DNA from: Prevotella lacticifex
GTDB taxonomy: Bacteria > Bacteroidota > Bacteroidia > Bacteroidales > Bacteroidaceae
Reading direction: 5' to 3'
Assembly: GCF_019973375.1 (NCBI RefSeq)
Contig: NZ_BPTV01000001.1
Span: forward strand, 1,674,001 to 1,738,000
DNA length: 64,000 nucleotides
Positions within the stretch are counted from its first letter, which is position 1; each line of letters begins with the position of its first letter. A program made the translations under genes and the position numbers. Shown piece after piece: positions 53,646-62,613 of this stretch. The notes beneath the pieces are model-generated. The model did no database searches and was not told where the DNA came from. It saw only the letters and a program-made list of their open reading frames with translations.

Positions 53646-53682
53646 GCGGCGGCACCTTGCATCGGTACCGCCGCTCTTTTTT
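53646..53682 (+). terminator. Terminator of the amylase gene
   Basis: GCGGCGGCACC (53646-53656) pairs with GGTACCGCCGC (53664-53674) with one mismatch, followed by eight or more T. Its A-rich left flank means it could also serve the greA remnant from the other side. Confidence 0.85.
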
Positions 53683-53689
53683 TTGTATT

Positions 53690-54085
53690 TTATCGACTGA
53701 TGTTTACTATCTTTAGCTTTATAAGTCCCACGGGGACATGAACCTCCACGACCTCGCCTTTCTTTCTGTTCAACAATGCCTTGGCGATAGGCGACTTTAC
53801 GGAAATCTTCCTTTCCCTGGTGTTTGCCTCATGCGGACTCACAATAGTGTAAGTCATGGTCTTGTTGTTGGCAACATTCAGGAGTTCCACCTTCGTAAGC
53901 GACTGCACCGTATCGGTCTCCATCTGTGAAGCTGGCATAACGCGCGCGTTCGACAGTATTTTCTGAAGGAAATGTATACGCCATAGTATTTGTCCATGTT
54001 CGCGCTTGGCGGCATGGTACTCAAAGTTCTCGCTGAGGTCGCCTTTGTCGCGCGCCTCGGAGATAGCCTGGATGGCTTTCGGCAG
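53690..54085 (-). pseudogene. greA: greA, 5'-truncated transcription elongation factor
   Basis: The minus-strand frame reads LPKAIQAISEARDKGDLSEN, then FEYHAAKREHGQILWRIHFL, and continues without interruption to the C-terminal FKBP-like domain (YTIVSPHEANTRERKISVKS, PIAKALLNRKKGEVVEV) and stop. That is ~131 of the usual ~157 residues. The first ~25 residues are gone: the codon before Leu is TAA (54086-54088), and upstream sequence is unrelated. The catalytic acidic tip (GDLSEN) survives, but the coiled-coil N-terminus and any start codon are missing. An ATG at 53938 would give only the C-terminal domain. The break coincides with the repeat-rich zone, so an insertion followed by deletion is the likely cause. 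Confidence 0.85.
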
Positions 54086-54191
54086 TTACACTAAAAAGGT
54101 ACAAAATAATTCGCTAACAACCAAATAATTACGCACTTTTATCATCTCGGATGCAACTTTTTCTTCCCTATAAGGGATTAATAGCTTGGCG

Positions 54192-54357
54192 GTTGATTTT
54201 GAGGGATATATAATAACTTCTGAGCTACATCCGGCTTGGGTAGGGGATGCTTTACCCTTGACTATCAGATTTTTACCGCAATAAGCGATTCTGCGATAAA
54301 GCGGAGACAGAACGACAATCATGCCATGTCAGTCAAAATTTAAATGAAAGAACCGTA
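54192..54357 (+). repeat. 167-bp repeat, copy B
   Basis: Second copy of 49908-50074 in the same orientation, with the right ~40 bp identical and scattered differences in the middle. The ~105 bp between it and the greA remnant has no recognised function. The copies bracket the amylase gene and the truncated greA. Confidence 0.75.
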
Positions 54358-54388
54358 TGTTAAAGCGATAAAAATTCGGATTATTATT

Positions 54389-54418
54389 TTGTCGTTACCA
54401 TATAAATTAGTACCTTTG
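54389..54418 (+). promoter_or_regulatory. Consensus promoter of rplU-rpmA
   Basis: TTG (54389-54391), exactly 19 bp, then TACCTTTG (54411-54418). Confidence 0.8.
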
Positions 54419-54443
54419 CATCCGATTTATGCCGTTTAGGCTG

Positions 54444-54493
54444 GTAAAAGTGCAGGTGATGCTCCTGACGCCTGGCGGTGAAACCCGTTTTAC
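54444..54493 (+). ncRNA. Structured 5' leader of rplU, candidate ribosomal-protein leader
   Basis: GTAAAA (54444-54449) can close with TTTTAC (54488-54493). It encloses CAGG/CCTG (54453-54456 with 54464-54467) and a second GC-rich arm (CGCCTGGCGGTGAAACCCG). This gives a three-way-junction-like fold 12 nt before the rplU start. Autoregulation by L21 or another protein is inference. Confidence 0.4.
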
Positions 54494-54505
54494 AATAAAT
54501 AAATA

Positions 54506-54823
54506 ATGTACGCAATTGTAGAAATTAACGGTCAACAGTTTAAGGTTGAAGAGGGCAAGAAGCTCTTTGTCAACCATATCAAGGATGCCGAGGAAGGCAA
54601 GACTGTTGAGTTTGACAAGGTTCTGCTCGTCGACAACGATGGAACCGTAACAGTAGGCGCACCGACTGTTGATGGTGCGAAAGTAGTAGCTGAGGTCGTA
54701 AATCCTCTTGTCAAGGGTGACAAGGTCGTCGTCTTCAAGATGAAGCGCCGTAAGGATTCACGCAAGAAGAACGGTCACCGTACCCACTTCACTCAGGTAG
54801 AGGTAAAATCAATTAACGCTTAA
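54506..54823 (+). CDS. rplU: 50S ribosomal protein L21
   Basis: 105 residues, normal length. The sequence [25 protein letters not shown], the [22 protein letters not shown] core, and the RNA-binding C-terminus [23 protein letters not shown] are canonical for L21, which binds 23S rRNA near L20. It precedes rpmA by 16 nt, the conserved L21-L27 arrangement, and is preceded by a structured leader and a consensus promoter. Confidence 0.98.
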   Translation: MYAIVEINGQQFKVEEGKKLFVNHIKDAEEGKTVEFDKVLLVDNDGTVTVGAPTVDGAKVVAEVVNPLVKGDKVVVFKMKRRKDSRKKNGHRTHFTQVEVKSINA

Positions 54824-54839
54824 AAAAGGAGGACACGAA

Positions 54840-55127
54840 ATGGCACATAAGAAAGGTCAGACAAGTTCACGCAACGGTCGTGAGTCAGCTTCAAAGCGTT
54901 TAGGTGTGAAGATCTGGGGCGGTCAGAAGATTTCCGCAGGCAACATTATCGTCCGTCAGCGCGGTAACAAGCACTTCGCAGGCGAGAATGTGGCTCAGGG
55001 CAAGGACGACACTCTGTACGCTCTTACCGACGGTATCGTTTACTTCCACAAGGGTAAGTTCAACAAGAGCAAGGTCTCTGTGCTTTCTCCTGAGGATTAC
55101 GCCGCAAAGACAACGCCTGAGGCTTAA
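54840..55127 (+). CDS. rpmA: 50S ribosomal protein L27
   Basis: 95 residues. The N-terminus [20 protein letters not shown], which reaches the peptidyl-transferase centre, starts directly with AHKK and so does not need the Firmicutes-type Prp cleavage. [31 protein letters not shown] is the family core. The tail is a few residues longer than Escherichia coli L27 (AAKTTPEA). It is co-transcribed with rplU and followed by a terminator. Confidence 0.97.
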   Translation: MAHKKGQTSSRNGRESASKRLGVKIWGGQKISAGNIIVRQRGNKHFAGENVAQGKDDTLYALTDGIVYFHKGKFNKSKVSVLSPEDYAAKTTPEA

Positions 55128-55157
55128 CAACAAAAACAACTATTCCAAACAAACATA

Positions 55158-55190
55158 GGAGCCTGTTCCCTGCCAAGGGAGCAGGCTTCC
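55158..55190 (+). terminator. Terminator of rplU-rpmA
   Basis: GGAGCCTGTTCCCT (55158-55171) pairs with AGGGAGCAGGCTTCC (55176-55190) around GCCA. The U tract is weak. Confidence 0.65.
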
Positions 55191-55303
55191 TGCATATAGG
55201 CCCATTTGCCATCAATCAATGGTGGGTATTTATTGATTTAAGACAAATATTCAATTAAAATCAGAGTTTTATAAGAATAATCATTAAAAAAGTAATAGAT
55301 TAT

Positions 55304-55334
55304 TTGGCAGTTTCATATTAATTGTTTAATTTTG
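55304..55334 (+). promoter_or_regulatory. Promoter of the leu leader and operon
   Basis: TTG (55304-55306), 20 bp, then TAATTTTG (55327-55334). Transcription would start near 55340, ~23 nt before the leader-peptide ATG. Confidence 0.7.
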
Positions 55335-55362
55335 TGCCCGTAAATAAAAGAAATTAAAGTAA

Positions 55363-55443
55363 ATGTATAATCTGACGAACTTGCATATTATTATTAGCAT
55401 CCGACTTCATAGAGTAGGCGGAAGTGATAGGGTATGCATTTAA
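55363..55443 (+). CDS. Leader peptide of the leu operon attenuator (26 codons)
   Basis: ATG at 55363, TAA at 55441-55443. The peptide contains five Ile, three Leu and two Val in 26 residues, with a dense block LHIIISIRLHRV at codons 7-18. This excess of branched-chain codons just before a terminator is the signature of ribosome-mediated attenuation. The second part of the reading frame overlaps the antiterminator strand at 55418-55427. It is too short to be found by standard gene callers. Its likely role is to sense charged tRNA-Ile, tRNA-Leu and tRNA-Val, not to make a functional product. Confidence 0.7.
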   Translation: MYNLTNLHIIISIRLHRVGGSDRVCI

Positions 55444-55500
55444 TCTAACGTATAAGATATATGAAGCCTTTCTCACTTCCGCAGTGTGAAAGGCTTTTTT
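55418..55500 (+). promoter_or_regulatory. Transcription attenuator: antiterminator/terminator pair before leuA
   Basis: Terminator: GCCTTTCTCAC (55466-55476) with GTGTGAAAGGC (55484-55494), one mismatch, then six T (55495-55500). Antiterminator: GCGGAAGTGA (55418-55427) is perfectly complementary over 10 bp to TCACTTCCGC (55473-55482), the 3' part of the left terminator arm plus loop. The two folds are mutually exclusive. A ribosome reaching the leader stop would cover 55418-55427 and allow termination. Stalling at the Ile/Leu block would leave it free and permit read-through. Confidence 0.75.
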
Positions 55501-55541
55501 AATATCCATCGACAAGATTAATCAGTTAAAAGATATAGTAT

Positions 55542-57041
55542 ATGAGTGAGAGACTTTACATTTTCGACACGACACTCCGCGACGGCGAACAGGTACCAGG
55601 CTGTCAGCTGAATACTGTGGAGAAGATTCAGGTTGCAAAACAGCTTGAACAGTTGGGTGTAGACGTGATTGAGGCTGGATTCCCAATATCGAGTCCGGGC
55701 GACTTTAACTCGGTTGTTGAAATCAGCAAGGCAGTGACATGGCCAACTATTTGTGCACTGACACGTGCCAAAGAAAAAGATATTGACGTAGCCTTCGAGA
55801 GTCTGAAATATGCCAAGCGCAAGCGCATACACACAGGTCTGGGCACAAGCGACAGCCACATAAAGTACAAGTTCAACTCAAACCGCAACGAGATTCTCGA
55901 TTGGGCTGTGTCAGCAGTCAAATACGCCAAGAAGTATGTGGAAGATGTGGAGTTCTACGCCGAGGATGCCGGACGTACTGATAACGAATATCTTGCACGA
56001 GTCATCGAGGCTGTTATTAAAGCAGGTGCCACCGTAGTAAATATCCCTGACACAACAGGATACTGCCTTCCTCAGGATTACGGCAACAAGATTAAATATC
56101 TCATGGAGCATGTCGACGGAATAGAGAAGGCCCAAATTTCCACTCACTGCCATAACGACTTAGGTATGGCAACAGCAAACACATTCGAAGGAATAATCAA
56201 TGGTGCACGCCAAGTTGAGGTAACCATCAACGGTATTGGCGAGCGTGCCGGCAACACTGCCCTTGAAGAGATTGCCATGATCCTCAAATGTCATAAATAT
56301 CTCGGCATTGACACAAACATCAACACTACAAAGATTTATCAGACATCGCGTATGGTGTCGTCGCTGATGAATATGCCGGTACAGCCAAACAAGGCCATTG
56401 TGGGTCGAAATGCATTTGCACATTCGTCAGGCATACATCAGGATGGTGTTCTGAAGAATGTCCAAACGTATGAGATTATGGATCCTAAGGATGTAGGAAT
56501 CGACGACAATTCTATTGTTCTCACAGCTCGTTCCGGCCGTGCAGCATTGAAATACCGGCTCGAGATCAACGGCGTTGAGATTAAGGATGAGGATAAGCTC
56601 GACAAAATTTACCAGAAATTCCTTGTCTTTGCCGACAAAAAGAAGGAGGTTACCGATGATGACATTCTCATGCTCGCAGGAGCCGATACTGCTTCCGACC
56701 ACGCTGTCAGTCTCGATTACCTCCAAGTCACTACCGGCAAGGGCGTTCGCAGCGTAGCATCTGTAGGCCTCGATATTGCCGGACAGAAGTTTGAGGACAC
56801 TGCTTCGGGCAATGGTCCAGTCGATGCGGCTATAAAAGCGCTCAAGAAGATTATCACTAAGCAGATGACTCTCAAGGAGTTCACAATTCAGGCTATAGAT
56901 AAGGGGTCTGACGATGTCGGTAAAGTGCACATGCAAGTTGAGTATAATGGCCACGTCTACTACGGCTTTGGTGCCGACACCGACATCGTGACAGCCTCTG
57001 TGGAGGCCTATATCGACTGTATAAATAAATTCAGGAACTAA
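55542..57041 (+). CDS. leuA: 2-isopropylmalate synthase
   Basis: The 499-residue enzyme condenses 2-oxoisovalerate with acetyl-CoA, the first committed step of leucine synthesis. The HMG-CoA-lyase-like TIM barrel starts with [19 protein letters not shown], with metal ligands in [16 protein letters not shown] and signature [32 protein letters not shown] joins the subdomains, and a C-terminal LeuA allosteric domain (from ~385) completes it, so leucine feedback inhibition is expected. First structural gene after the attenuator; a 47-nt gap follows before leuC. Confidence 0.95.
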   Translation: MSERLYIFDTTLRDGEQVPGCQLNTVEKIQVAKQLEQLGVDVIEAGFPISSPGDFNSVVEISKAVTWPTICALTRAKEKDIDVAFESLKYAKRKRIHTGLGTSDSHIKYKFNSNRNEILDWAVSAVKYAKKYVEDVEFYAEDAGRTDNEYLARVIEAVIKAGATVVNIPDTTGYCLPQDYGNKIKYLMEHVDGIEKAQISTHCHNDLGMATANTFEGIINGARQVEVTINGIGERAGNTALEEIAMILKCHKYLGIDTNINTTKIYQTSRMVSSLMNMPVQPNKAIVGRNAFAHSSGIHQDGVLKNVQTYEIMDPKDVGIDDNSIVLTARSGRAALKYRLEINGVEIKDEDKLDKIYQKFLVFADKKKEVTDDDILMLAGADTASDHAVSLDYLQVTTGKGVRSVASVGLDIAGQKFEDTASGNGPVDAAIKALKKIITKQMTLKEFTIQAIDKGSDDVGKVHMQVEYNGHVYYGFGADTDIVTASVEAYIDCINKFRN

Positions 57042-57088
57042 CAATAAAATTTCCTTTATAGGGAAAGAAACAATATAAGAAAAAGAAT

Positions 57089-58480
57089 ATGAATACTCTT
57101 TTTGACAAGATTTGGGACTCACATGTGGTTCAGATAGTACCCGACGGTCCAACACAGTTATACATCGACCGGCTTTACTGCCATGAGGTTACCTCGCCAC
57201 AGGCTTTCGACGGTCTGCGCCAGCGTGGAATGAAAGTATTCCGACCCAAGCAGGTGTTCTGCATGCCCGACCATAACGTTCAGACACATGATCAGGACAA
57301 GCCCGTAGCTGACCCTGTGGGACGTAAGCAAATAGACACTCTTGACCGCAACTGCGCAGAATTCGGGCTTACCGAGTTCAAGATGAACACAAAGGACAAT
57401 GGTATCATCCATGTCATCGGTCCTGAAAAAGGCCTTTCCCTGCCGGGAATGACCATTGTCTGCGGCGACTCTCACACGTCAACACATGGTGCCGTAGGTG
57501 CTGTGGCCTTTGGTATCGGCACATCGGAAGTGGAGATGGTTCTCGCATCGCAGTGTATCCTTCAGCAGAAACCAAAGTCGATGCGCATCAACATCAATGG
57601 GAAACTCGGAAACGGTGTTACGGCAAAGGATGTGGCCCTCTATCTGATGTCGAAAATAACGACATCCGGTGCTACAGGATATTTCGTTGAATATAGTGGT
57701 GATGTCGTACGCGATATGAGTATGGACGGCCGTCTCACACTGTGCAATCTGAGTATTGAGATGGGTGCGCGCGGTGGATTTGTGGCTCCTGACGAAAAAA
57801 CTTTCGAATTCCTCAGAGGTCGTGAGTATGCTCCGAAGGGAGAGGATTGGGATAAGGCTGTGGCCTATTGGCGGACTCTAAAGAGCGGTGACGACGCAGT
57901 ATTCGACAAGGAACTGACATTTGACGGTGCCGATATCGAGCCACGCATCACGTACGGTACTAACCCGGGAATGGGCATAGGAATAAGTGAGAGCATCCCG
58001 ACTATAGATACGATTCCAGCAGATGAGCAAGCCAGTTTCATGAAAGCTCTGAACTATATGGGATTTGAGCCCGGTGAGAAACTCGAGGGGCACCCTATCG
58101 ACTACGTATTCCTCGGAGCCTGCACCAACGGCCGTATCGAGGACTTCCGTGCTTTCACAAATATCGTCAAGGGCAAACATAAAGCCGACAACGTAGTGGC
58201 ATGGCTTGTTCCGGGCAGCTGGCATGTGAAGCAACAAATTGAGGATGAAGGCCTTGACAAGATTCTTGCCGATGCAGGATTCGTTATCCGACAACCGGGA
58301 TGCTCAGCTTGTCTCGCCATGAACGACGACAAGATTCCGGCCGGCAAGTACAGTGTATCTACGAGCAACCGTAACTTCGAAGGCCGTCAGGGGCCTGGTG
58401 CACGTACTATCCTCGCTTCGCCGCTTGTAGCCGCTGCCGCTGCAATAACAGGGCGCATAACAGATCCACGTAAACTTTAA
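57089..58480 (+). CDS. leuC: 3-isopropylmalate dehydratase large subunit
   Basis: The 463-residue aconitase-family subunit carries the 4Fe-4S cluster and with LeuD isomerises 2- to 3-isopropylmalate. Cluster ligands are in [14 protein letters not shown] and [16 protein letters not shown] (CxxC). [31 protein letters not shown] is the family signature. Length is normal. Second gene of the operon; leuD follows after 18 nt. Confidence 0.97.
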   Translation: MNTLFDKIWDSHVVQIVPDGPTQLYIDRLYCHEVTSPQAFDGLRQRGMKVFRPKQVFCMPDHNVQTHDQDKPVADPVGRKQIDTLDRNCAEFGLTEFKMNTKDNGIIHVIGPEKGLSLPGMTIVCGDSHTSTHGAVGAVAFGIGTSEVEMVLASQCILQQKPKSMRININGKLGNGVTAKDVALYLMSKITTSGATGYFVEYSGDVVRDMSMDGRLTLCNLSIEMGARGGFVAPDEKTFEFLRGREYAPKGEDWDKAVAYWRTLKSGDDAVFDKELTFDGADIEPRITYGTNPGMGIGISESIPTIDTIPADEQASFMKALNYMGFEPGEKLEGHPIDYVFLGACTNGRIEDFRAFTNIVKGKHKADNVVAWLVPGSWHVKQQIEDEGLDKILADAGFVIRQPGCSACLAMNDDKIPAGKYSVSTSNRNFEGRQGPGARTILASPLVAAAAAITGRITDPRKL

Positions 58481-58498
58481 TTCGACCAAGAACAGATC

Positions 58499-59101
58499 AT
58501 GAAACAGAAATTCAATGTTATAACATCGACATGTGCTCCACTGCCGTTGGAGAATGTCGACACCGACCAGATAATTCCCGCACGATTCCTTAAAGCCACT
58601 GATAAGAAAGGATTTGGCGACAATCTCTTCCGCGACTGGCGCTATAATAAGGATGGCTCACCGAAACCCGATTTCGTCCTCAACAAGCCTGAATTTAAGG
58701 ATGCCGTAATCCTCGTTGCCGGCAAGAACTTCGGCTCCGGCTCAAGCCGCGAACATGCAGCCTGGGCCATCGCAGGATATGGTTTCCGCGTGGTTATCAG
58801 CTCGTTCTTTGCCGATATCCACAAGAACAACGAGCTCAACAACTTTGTGCTGCCTGTTGTCGTGACCGAACCGTTCCTGAAAGAGCTCTTCGACAGTATA
58901 GACAAGAATCCGGCTATGACCGTCACCGTTGATCTTCCTAACCAGACCGTGACCAACAATGCTACCGGAAGTCAGGAGCACTTCGAGATTAATGGCTATA
59001 AAAAGCACTGTCTTGAGAACGGCCTCGATGATGTCGACTTCCTTGTTGAGAATAAAGACAAGGTAGAGGAATATGAAAACAAGAGGAAACAAGGCAAATA
59101 A
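58499..59101 (+). CDS. leuD: 3-isopropylmalate dehydratase small subunit
   Basis: 200 residues. The swivelling domain partner of LeuC shows PLPLENVDTDQIIPARFLKAT, GKNFGSGSSREHAAWAIAGYGFRVVISSFFADIHKNN and GxVLPVV-like NFVLPVVVTEPF, all canonical. The ending is charged (ENKDKVEEYENKRKQGK). It lies between leuC and the citramalate-synthase-like gene in one transcript. Confidence 0.96.
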   Translation: MKQKFNVITSTCAPLPLENVDTDQIIPARFLKATDKKGFGDNLFRDWRYNKDGSPKPDFVLNKPEFKDAVILVAGKNFGSGSSREHAAWAIAGYGFRVVISSFFADIHKNNELNNFVLPVVVTEPFLKELFDSIDKNPAMTVTVDLPNQTVTNNATGSQEHFEINGYKKHCLENGLDDVDFLVENKDKVEEYENKRKQGK

Positions 59102-59147
59102 TCATGCCTTTACGTTCATTCCTCGTTAATTTTCAAAGGATTACAGT

Positions 59148-60704
59148 ATGCAGAAAATTGAGATAATGGACTCGACACTCCGCGACGGAGAGCAGACCAA
59201 TGGTGTCTCGTTCCTCCCTCACGAGAAGTTGCAGATAGCTGCCTCACTGATGCGCGATGTCAACGTCGACCGCATTGAGGTGGCATCAGCACGCGTCTCC
59301 GAGGGCGAAAAGGAGTCGGTGAGCATGATATGCCGTTACGCACGGACCATTGGCATGCTCAATAAGGTTGAAGTCTTAGGCTTCGTCGACGGACACCTGT
59401 CTGTTGATTGGATTGCCGATTGTGGCTGTAAGGTCATCAATCTGCTTGCGAAAGGCTCACTGCGCCACTGCGAGCACCAGCTCCACAAGACTCCAGAAGA
59501 ACACATTGAGGATATAAAGAAAGTTCTCAATTATGCCGGTGAGCGCGGAATGGATGTCAATCTTTATCTTGAGGACTGGAGTTCCGGCATGAAGGACAGC
59601 CCCGACTACGTATGGAAGATGATGGACGCATTGAAGGACATGAATATCAAGCGCTTCCTTCTTCCTGACACTCTCGGAATACTTACACCGCTTGAGACCC
59701 TTGAATACATCCATCAGATGGTCACCCGCTACCCAGACCAGTGGTTCGACTTCCACGCCCACAACGACTACGACATGGCTGTCGGCGATTCGTTAGCAGC
59801 GGTGAAGGGTGGGGCTAAAGGCCTTCACGTCACCGTCAACGGTCTTGGCGAGCGCTGCGGCAATGCCCCGTTGGCCAGTGTTGAGGTTATGCTGAAAGAC
59901 CAGATGCATATAGAGACAAATATCGAAGAGGACAGACTCAATGAGATTTCACGTCTCGTGGCCGGCTACAGCGGTATAGCCGTGGCCCCCAACCAGCCTG
60001 TCGTCGGCGAGAATGTCTTCACGCAGGTGGCCGGAGTCCATGCCGACGGCGACCGCAAGGACCATCTCTACAGCAACGCTCTCGTCCCCGAACGCTTTGG
60101 CCGCAAACGGGAGTATGCCCTCGGCAAGAACTCTGGAAAGGCCAATATCGCCCAGAACCTCAAGGAATTAGGATTGGAGCTTACAGCCGAACAGACCAGG
60201 GCTGTTACGAAAAGGATAACAGAACTCGGCGACCGTAAGGAAATAGTGACTCAGGACGACCTGCCATTCATCGTTTCAGATGTTCTAAAGCACAGTGCTC
60301 CTGAGAATCGCGTTAAGCTCGTAAGCTACATGGTGACAACGAGTTATGGTCTCAAACCTATAGCAAGCATTAAAGTGGAGATCAACGGTGAGGCCTATGC
60401 AGCCGATTCAACCGGTGACGGACAGTACGACGCCTTCGTTAAGGCCCTTAGGAAGATATACCGTGATTCGCTGAAGAGCACATTTCCTCTTCTTAAAGAC
60501 TATCAGGTGACCATTCCTCCTGGCGGCCGCACCGATGCCCTTGTCCAGACAGTCATCACATGGGATAATAACGGTAACGTCATTCGCACGCATGCCGTCG
60601 ATGCCGACCAGACTGAGGCAGCCATCAAGGCCACGATAAAGATGCTGAACATCATCGAAGATGAGCGTGCCATGCCATATAAGAAACCATACAAAACAAT
60701 TTAA
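59148..60704 (+). CDS. cimA: Citramalate synthase-like / second LeuA-type acyltransferase
   Basis: 518 residues. The LeuA-like barrel begins IEIMDSTLRDGEQTNGVSFLPHEKLQIA, with metal site DFHAHNDYDMAVGDSLAAVKGG and VTVNGLGERCGNAPLASVEV. A full LeuA-type regulatory domain follows (from ~400). It is clearly diverged from the leuA in the same operon. The RIEVASARVSEGE and YLEDWSSGMKDSPDYV segments match the CimA branch rather than LeuA. CimA makes (R)-citramalate from pyruvate and acetyl-CoA, the threonine-independent entry into isoleucine, using LeuCD and LeuB for the next steps, which explains its place in this operon. Homocitrate synthase is a less likely alternative. Confidence 0.8.
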   Translation: MQKIEIMDSTLRDGEQTNGVSFLPHEKLQIAASLMRDVNVDRIEVASARVSEGEKESVSMICRYARTIGMLNKVEVLGFVDGHLSVDWIADCGCKVINLLAKGSLRHCEHQLHKTPEEHIEDIKKVLNYAGERGMDVNLYLEDWSSGMKDSPDYVWKMMDALKDMNIKRFLLPDTLGILTPLETLEYIHQMVTRYPDQWFDFHAHNDYDMAVGDSLAAVKGGAKGLHVTVNGLGERCGNAPLASVEVMLKDQMHIETNIEEDRLNEISRLVAGYSGIAVAPNQPVVGENVFTQVAGVHADGDRKDHLYSNALVPERFGRKREYALGKNSGKANIAQNLKELGLELTAEQTRAVTKRITELGDRKEIVTQDDLPFIVSDVLKHSAPENRVKLVSYMVTTSYGLKPIASIKVEINGEAYAADSTGDGQYDAFVKALRKIYRDSLKSTFPLLKDYQVTIPPGGRTDALVQTVITWDNNGNVIRTHAVDADQTEAAIKATIKMLNIIEDERAMPYKKPYKTI

Positions 60705-60710
60705 CACATT

Positions 60711-61772
60711 ATGAAATTGAATATAGCCGTTCTCTCAGGCGACGGTATAGGACCTGAGATCATGAAACAGGGTGTGGCCGTTCTCGACGCCATAGCCAAG
60801 AAGTACAACCACGAGTTCGTCTATCATGAGGCCATTACCGGTGCTCATGCTATCGACGCTGTCGGCGATCCGTTCCCCGATTCAACTTTCAAGACCTGCA
60901 TGGATGCCGATGCCGTGCTCTTCGCAGCCGTCGGTGACCCGCGTTTCGACAACGACCCGACAGCTAAAGTGCGCCCAGAGCAGGGGCTCCTTGCCATGCG
61001 GAAGAAACTCGGCCTCTTCGCCAACGTTCGGCCGGTAGCCACGTTCGACTGCCTCATACATAAATCGCCACTAAAGGATGAACTTCTTCGCGGAGCCGAC
61101 TTCGTCGTTATCCGTGAACTGACAGGTGGAATGTACTTCGGCGAGAAGCATCAGGACAACGATGTGGCCTGGGATACCGACATTTACCACCGCAATGAGA
61201 TAGAACGCATTCTGAAGGTTGCATTCGACTTTGCCGAGCGCCGCAAGAAACATCTCACCGTTGTCGACAAGGCTAACGTCCTGGCCAGCTCACGGTTATG
61301 GCGTCAGGTTGCCAAGGAGATGGAATCGCAATATCCTGATGTCACCACCGATTATATGTTCATCGACAATGCCTCGATGCGCGTTCTCACCGAGCCGCGT
61401 TTCTTCGATGTCATTGTCACGGAGAACACTTTCGGCGATATCCTCACCGACGAGACAAGCTGCATAACCGGTTCCATGGGCCTTCAGCCGTCAGCATCGC
61501 TCGGCGAGCACACACCGCTCTTCGAGCCAGTGCACGGTTCGTGGCCACAAGCCGCCGGCAAGAATATCGCTAACCCTCTGGCGCAGATTCTATCGGCTGC
61601 AATGCTCCTCGAGCACTTCGGCCTCAACGATGAAGGCGCAAAGATTCGCGAGGCCGTTTCGGCAAGTCTCGATGCCAATGTGCGCACACCGGAGATTCAG
61701 GTCGAAGGCGGCAACCACTACGGTACCGACGAGGTAGGACAGTGGATTGTCGATTATATCAAGCAACACTAA
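60711..61772 (+). CDS. leuB: 3-isopropylmalate dehydrogenase
   Basis: 353 residues. NAD-dependent oxidative decarboxylation of 3-isopropylmalate, and of 3-methylmalate if CimA is active. Motifs: [95 protein letters not shown], and nucleotide loop [32 protein letters not shown]. Six nt after the preceding stop, it ends the operon; a perfect-stem terminator follows. Confidence 0.97.
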   Translation: MKLNIAVLSGDGIGPEIMKQGVAVLDAIAKKYNHEFVYHEAITGAHAIDAVGDPFPDSTFKTCMDADAVLFAAVGDPRFDNDPTAKVRPEQGLLAMRKKLGLFANVRPVATFDCLIHKSPLKDELLRGADFVVIRELTGGMYFGEKHQDNDVAWDTDIYHRNEIERILKVAFDFAERRKKHLTVVDKANVLASSRLWRQVAKEMESQYPDVTTDYMFIDNASMRVLTEPRFFDVIVTENTFGDILTDETSCITGSMGLQPSASLGEHTPLFEPVHGSWPQAAGKNIANPLAQILSAAMLLEHFGLNDEGAKIREAVSASLDANVRTPEIQVEGGNHYGTDEVGQWIVDYIKQH

Positions 61773-61789
61773 TAATGCCAGATAGTGCA

Positions 61790-61840
61790 GCACCCGGAAA
61801 CATCGTGGCTGAGGCTACGGTTCCGGGTGCTCACCCTATG
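61790..61840 (+). terminator. Terminator of the leu operon
   Basis: AGCACCCGGAA (61790-61800) pairs perfectly with TTCCGGGTGCT (61821-61831), followed by CACCCTATG and TTTTTT slightly further downstream. Confidence 0.75.
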
Positions 61841-61895
61841 TTTTTTGTGGGCTAAGGCCAATAATTATTAATCCGACAAACGATAATCTCTTTTA

Positions 61896-62570
61896 ATGAA
61901 GCGAATTATTATCTCTCTGATAGTACTGTTGACAACAGCATCAGGATATGCTCAGTCTGCCGTATCACTGCGCGATTCACTCAATGCCGCTGAAAAAGAA
62001 CTGGAATTACGTCCCGACAGTATCAATCTCAGACTTAAAAAAGCCAGATGGAACGTGGAGCTCGGCGAGTGGGATTATGCCAAAAATGAGTATGATCTTA
62101 TCCTTCTCCACGACCCCGACAATCTGTCTGCTCTCTATTTCCGCGCTTTTGTCAACACGAAGTTGGGCCGCTATGGCTTTGCACGTCAGGACTATATGAA
62201 TGTGCTGCGGCAGGTGCCGAACAACTACGAGGCCAAACTCGGACTGGCGTTGCTCGATGATAAGGACAAGAAAAAGACTAAGGCTTTCGACGAGATAAAC
62301 CTTCTTGTGCAGGCCTTTCCCGACAGTGCCTCGGCTTATGCGGCACGTGCCGGTATGGAAGAAGAGCGCCAGATGCTCTATCTTGCTGAATATGACTACA
62401 GCGAGGCTATCATGCGCGACCCCACAAACACGGATTATATCCTTAACAGGGCCAATATCCTTATCACCCTCGGCAAGAAGGCAGAGGCCCGCAGGGACCT
62501 GGAACTACTTATCAGATTAGGTATTCCGCGCGCTAATCTGTCCGATTACTTCAAGCGTATTGGCAAATAA
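61896..62570 (+). CDS. Secreted tetratricopeptide-repeat protein
   Basis: 224 residues. Signal peptide MKRIIISLIVLLTTASGYAQ, then about five TPR-like helix pairs: INLRLKKARWNVELGEWDYAKNEYDLIL, LSALYFRAFVNTKLGRYGFARQDYMNVL, NNYEAKLGLALLDDKDK, SASAYAARAGMEEERQMLYLAEYDYSEAI, TDYILNRANILITLGKKAEARRDLELLI. It is a periplasmic or outer-membrane scaffold type with no enzymatic domain. It stands alone after the leu terminator and is convergent with the sensor kinase gene. Confidence 0.8.
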   Translation: MKRIIISLIVLLTTASGYAQSAVSLRDSLNAAEKELELRPDSINLRLKKARWNVELGEWDYAKNEYDLILLHDPDNLSALYFRAFVNTKLGRYGFARQDYMNVLRQVPNNYEAKLGLALLDDKDKKKTKAFDEINLLVQAFPDSASAYAARAGMEEERQMLYLAEYDYSEAIMRDPTNTDYILNRANILITLGKKAEARRDLELLIRLGIPRANLSDYFKRIGK

Positions 62571-62613
62571 CTGTCTGGCACTTAGGATATTACACTATTA
62601 TAAGGCCCACTGT

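Noticed and set aside
53690..53938. Intact 82-residue protein starting at the ATG at 53938
   Set aside because: It is only the C-terminal domain of GreA; the same frame continues upstream with clear GreA sequence to 54085, so this is a truncated gene.
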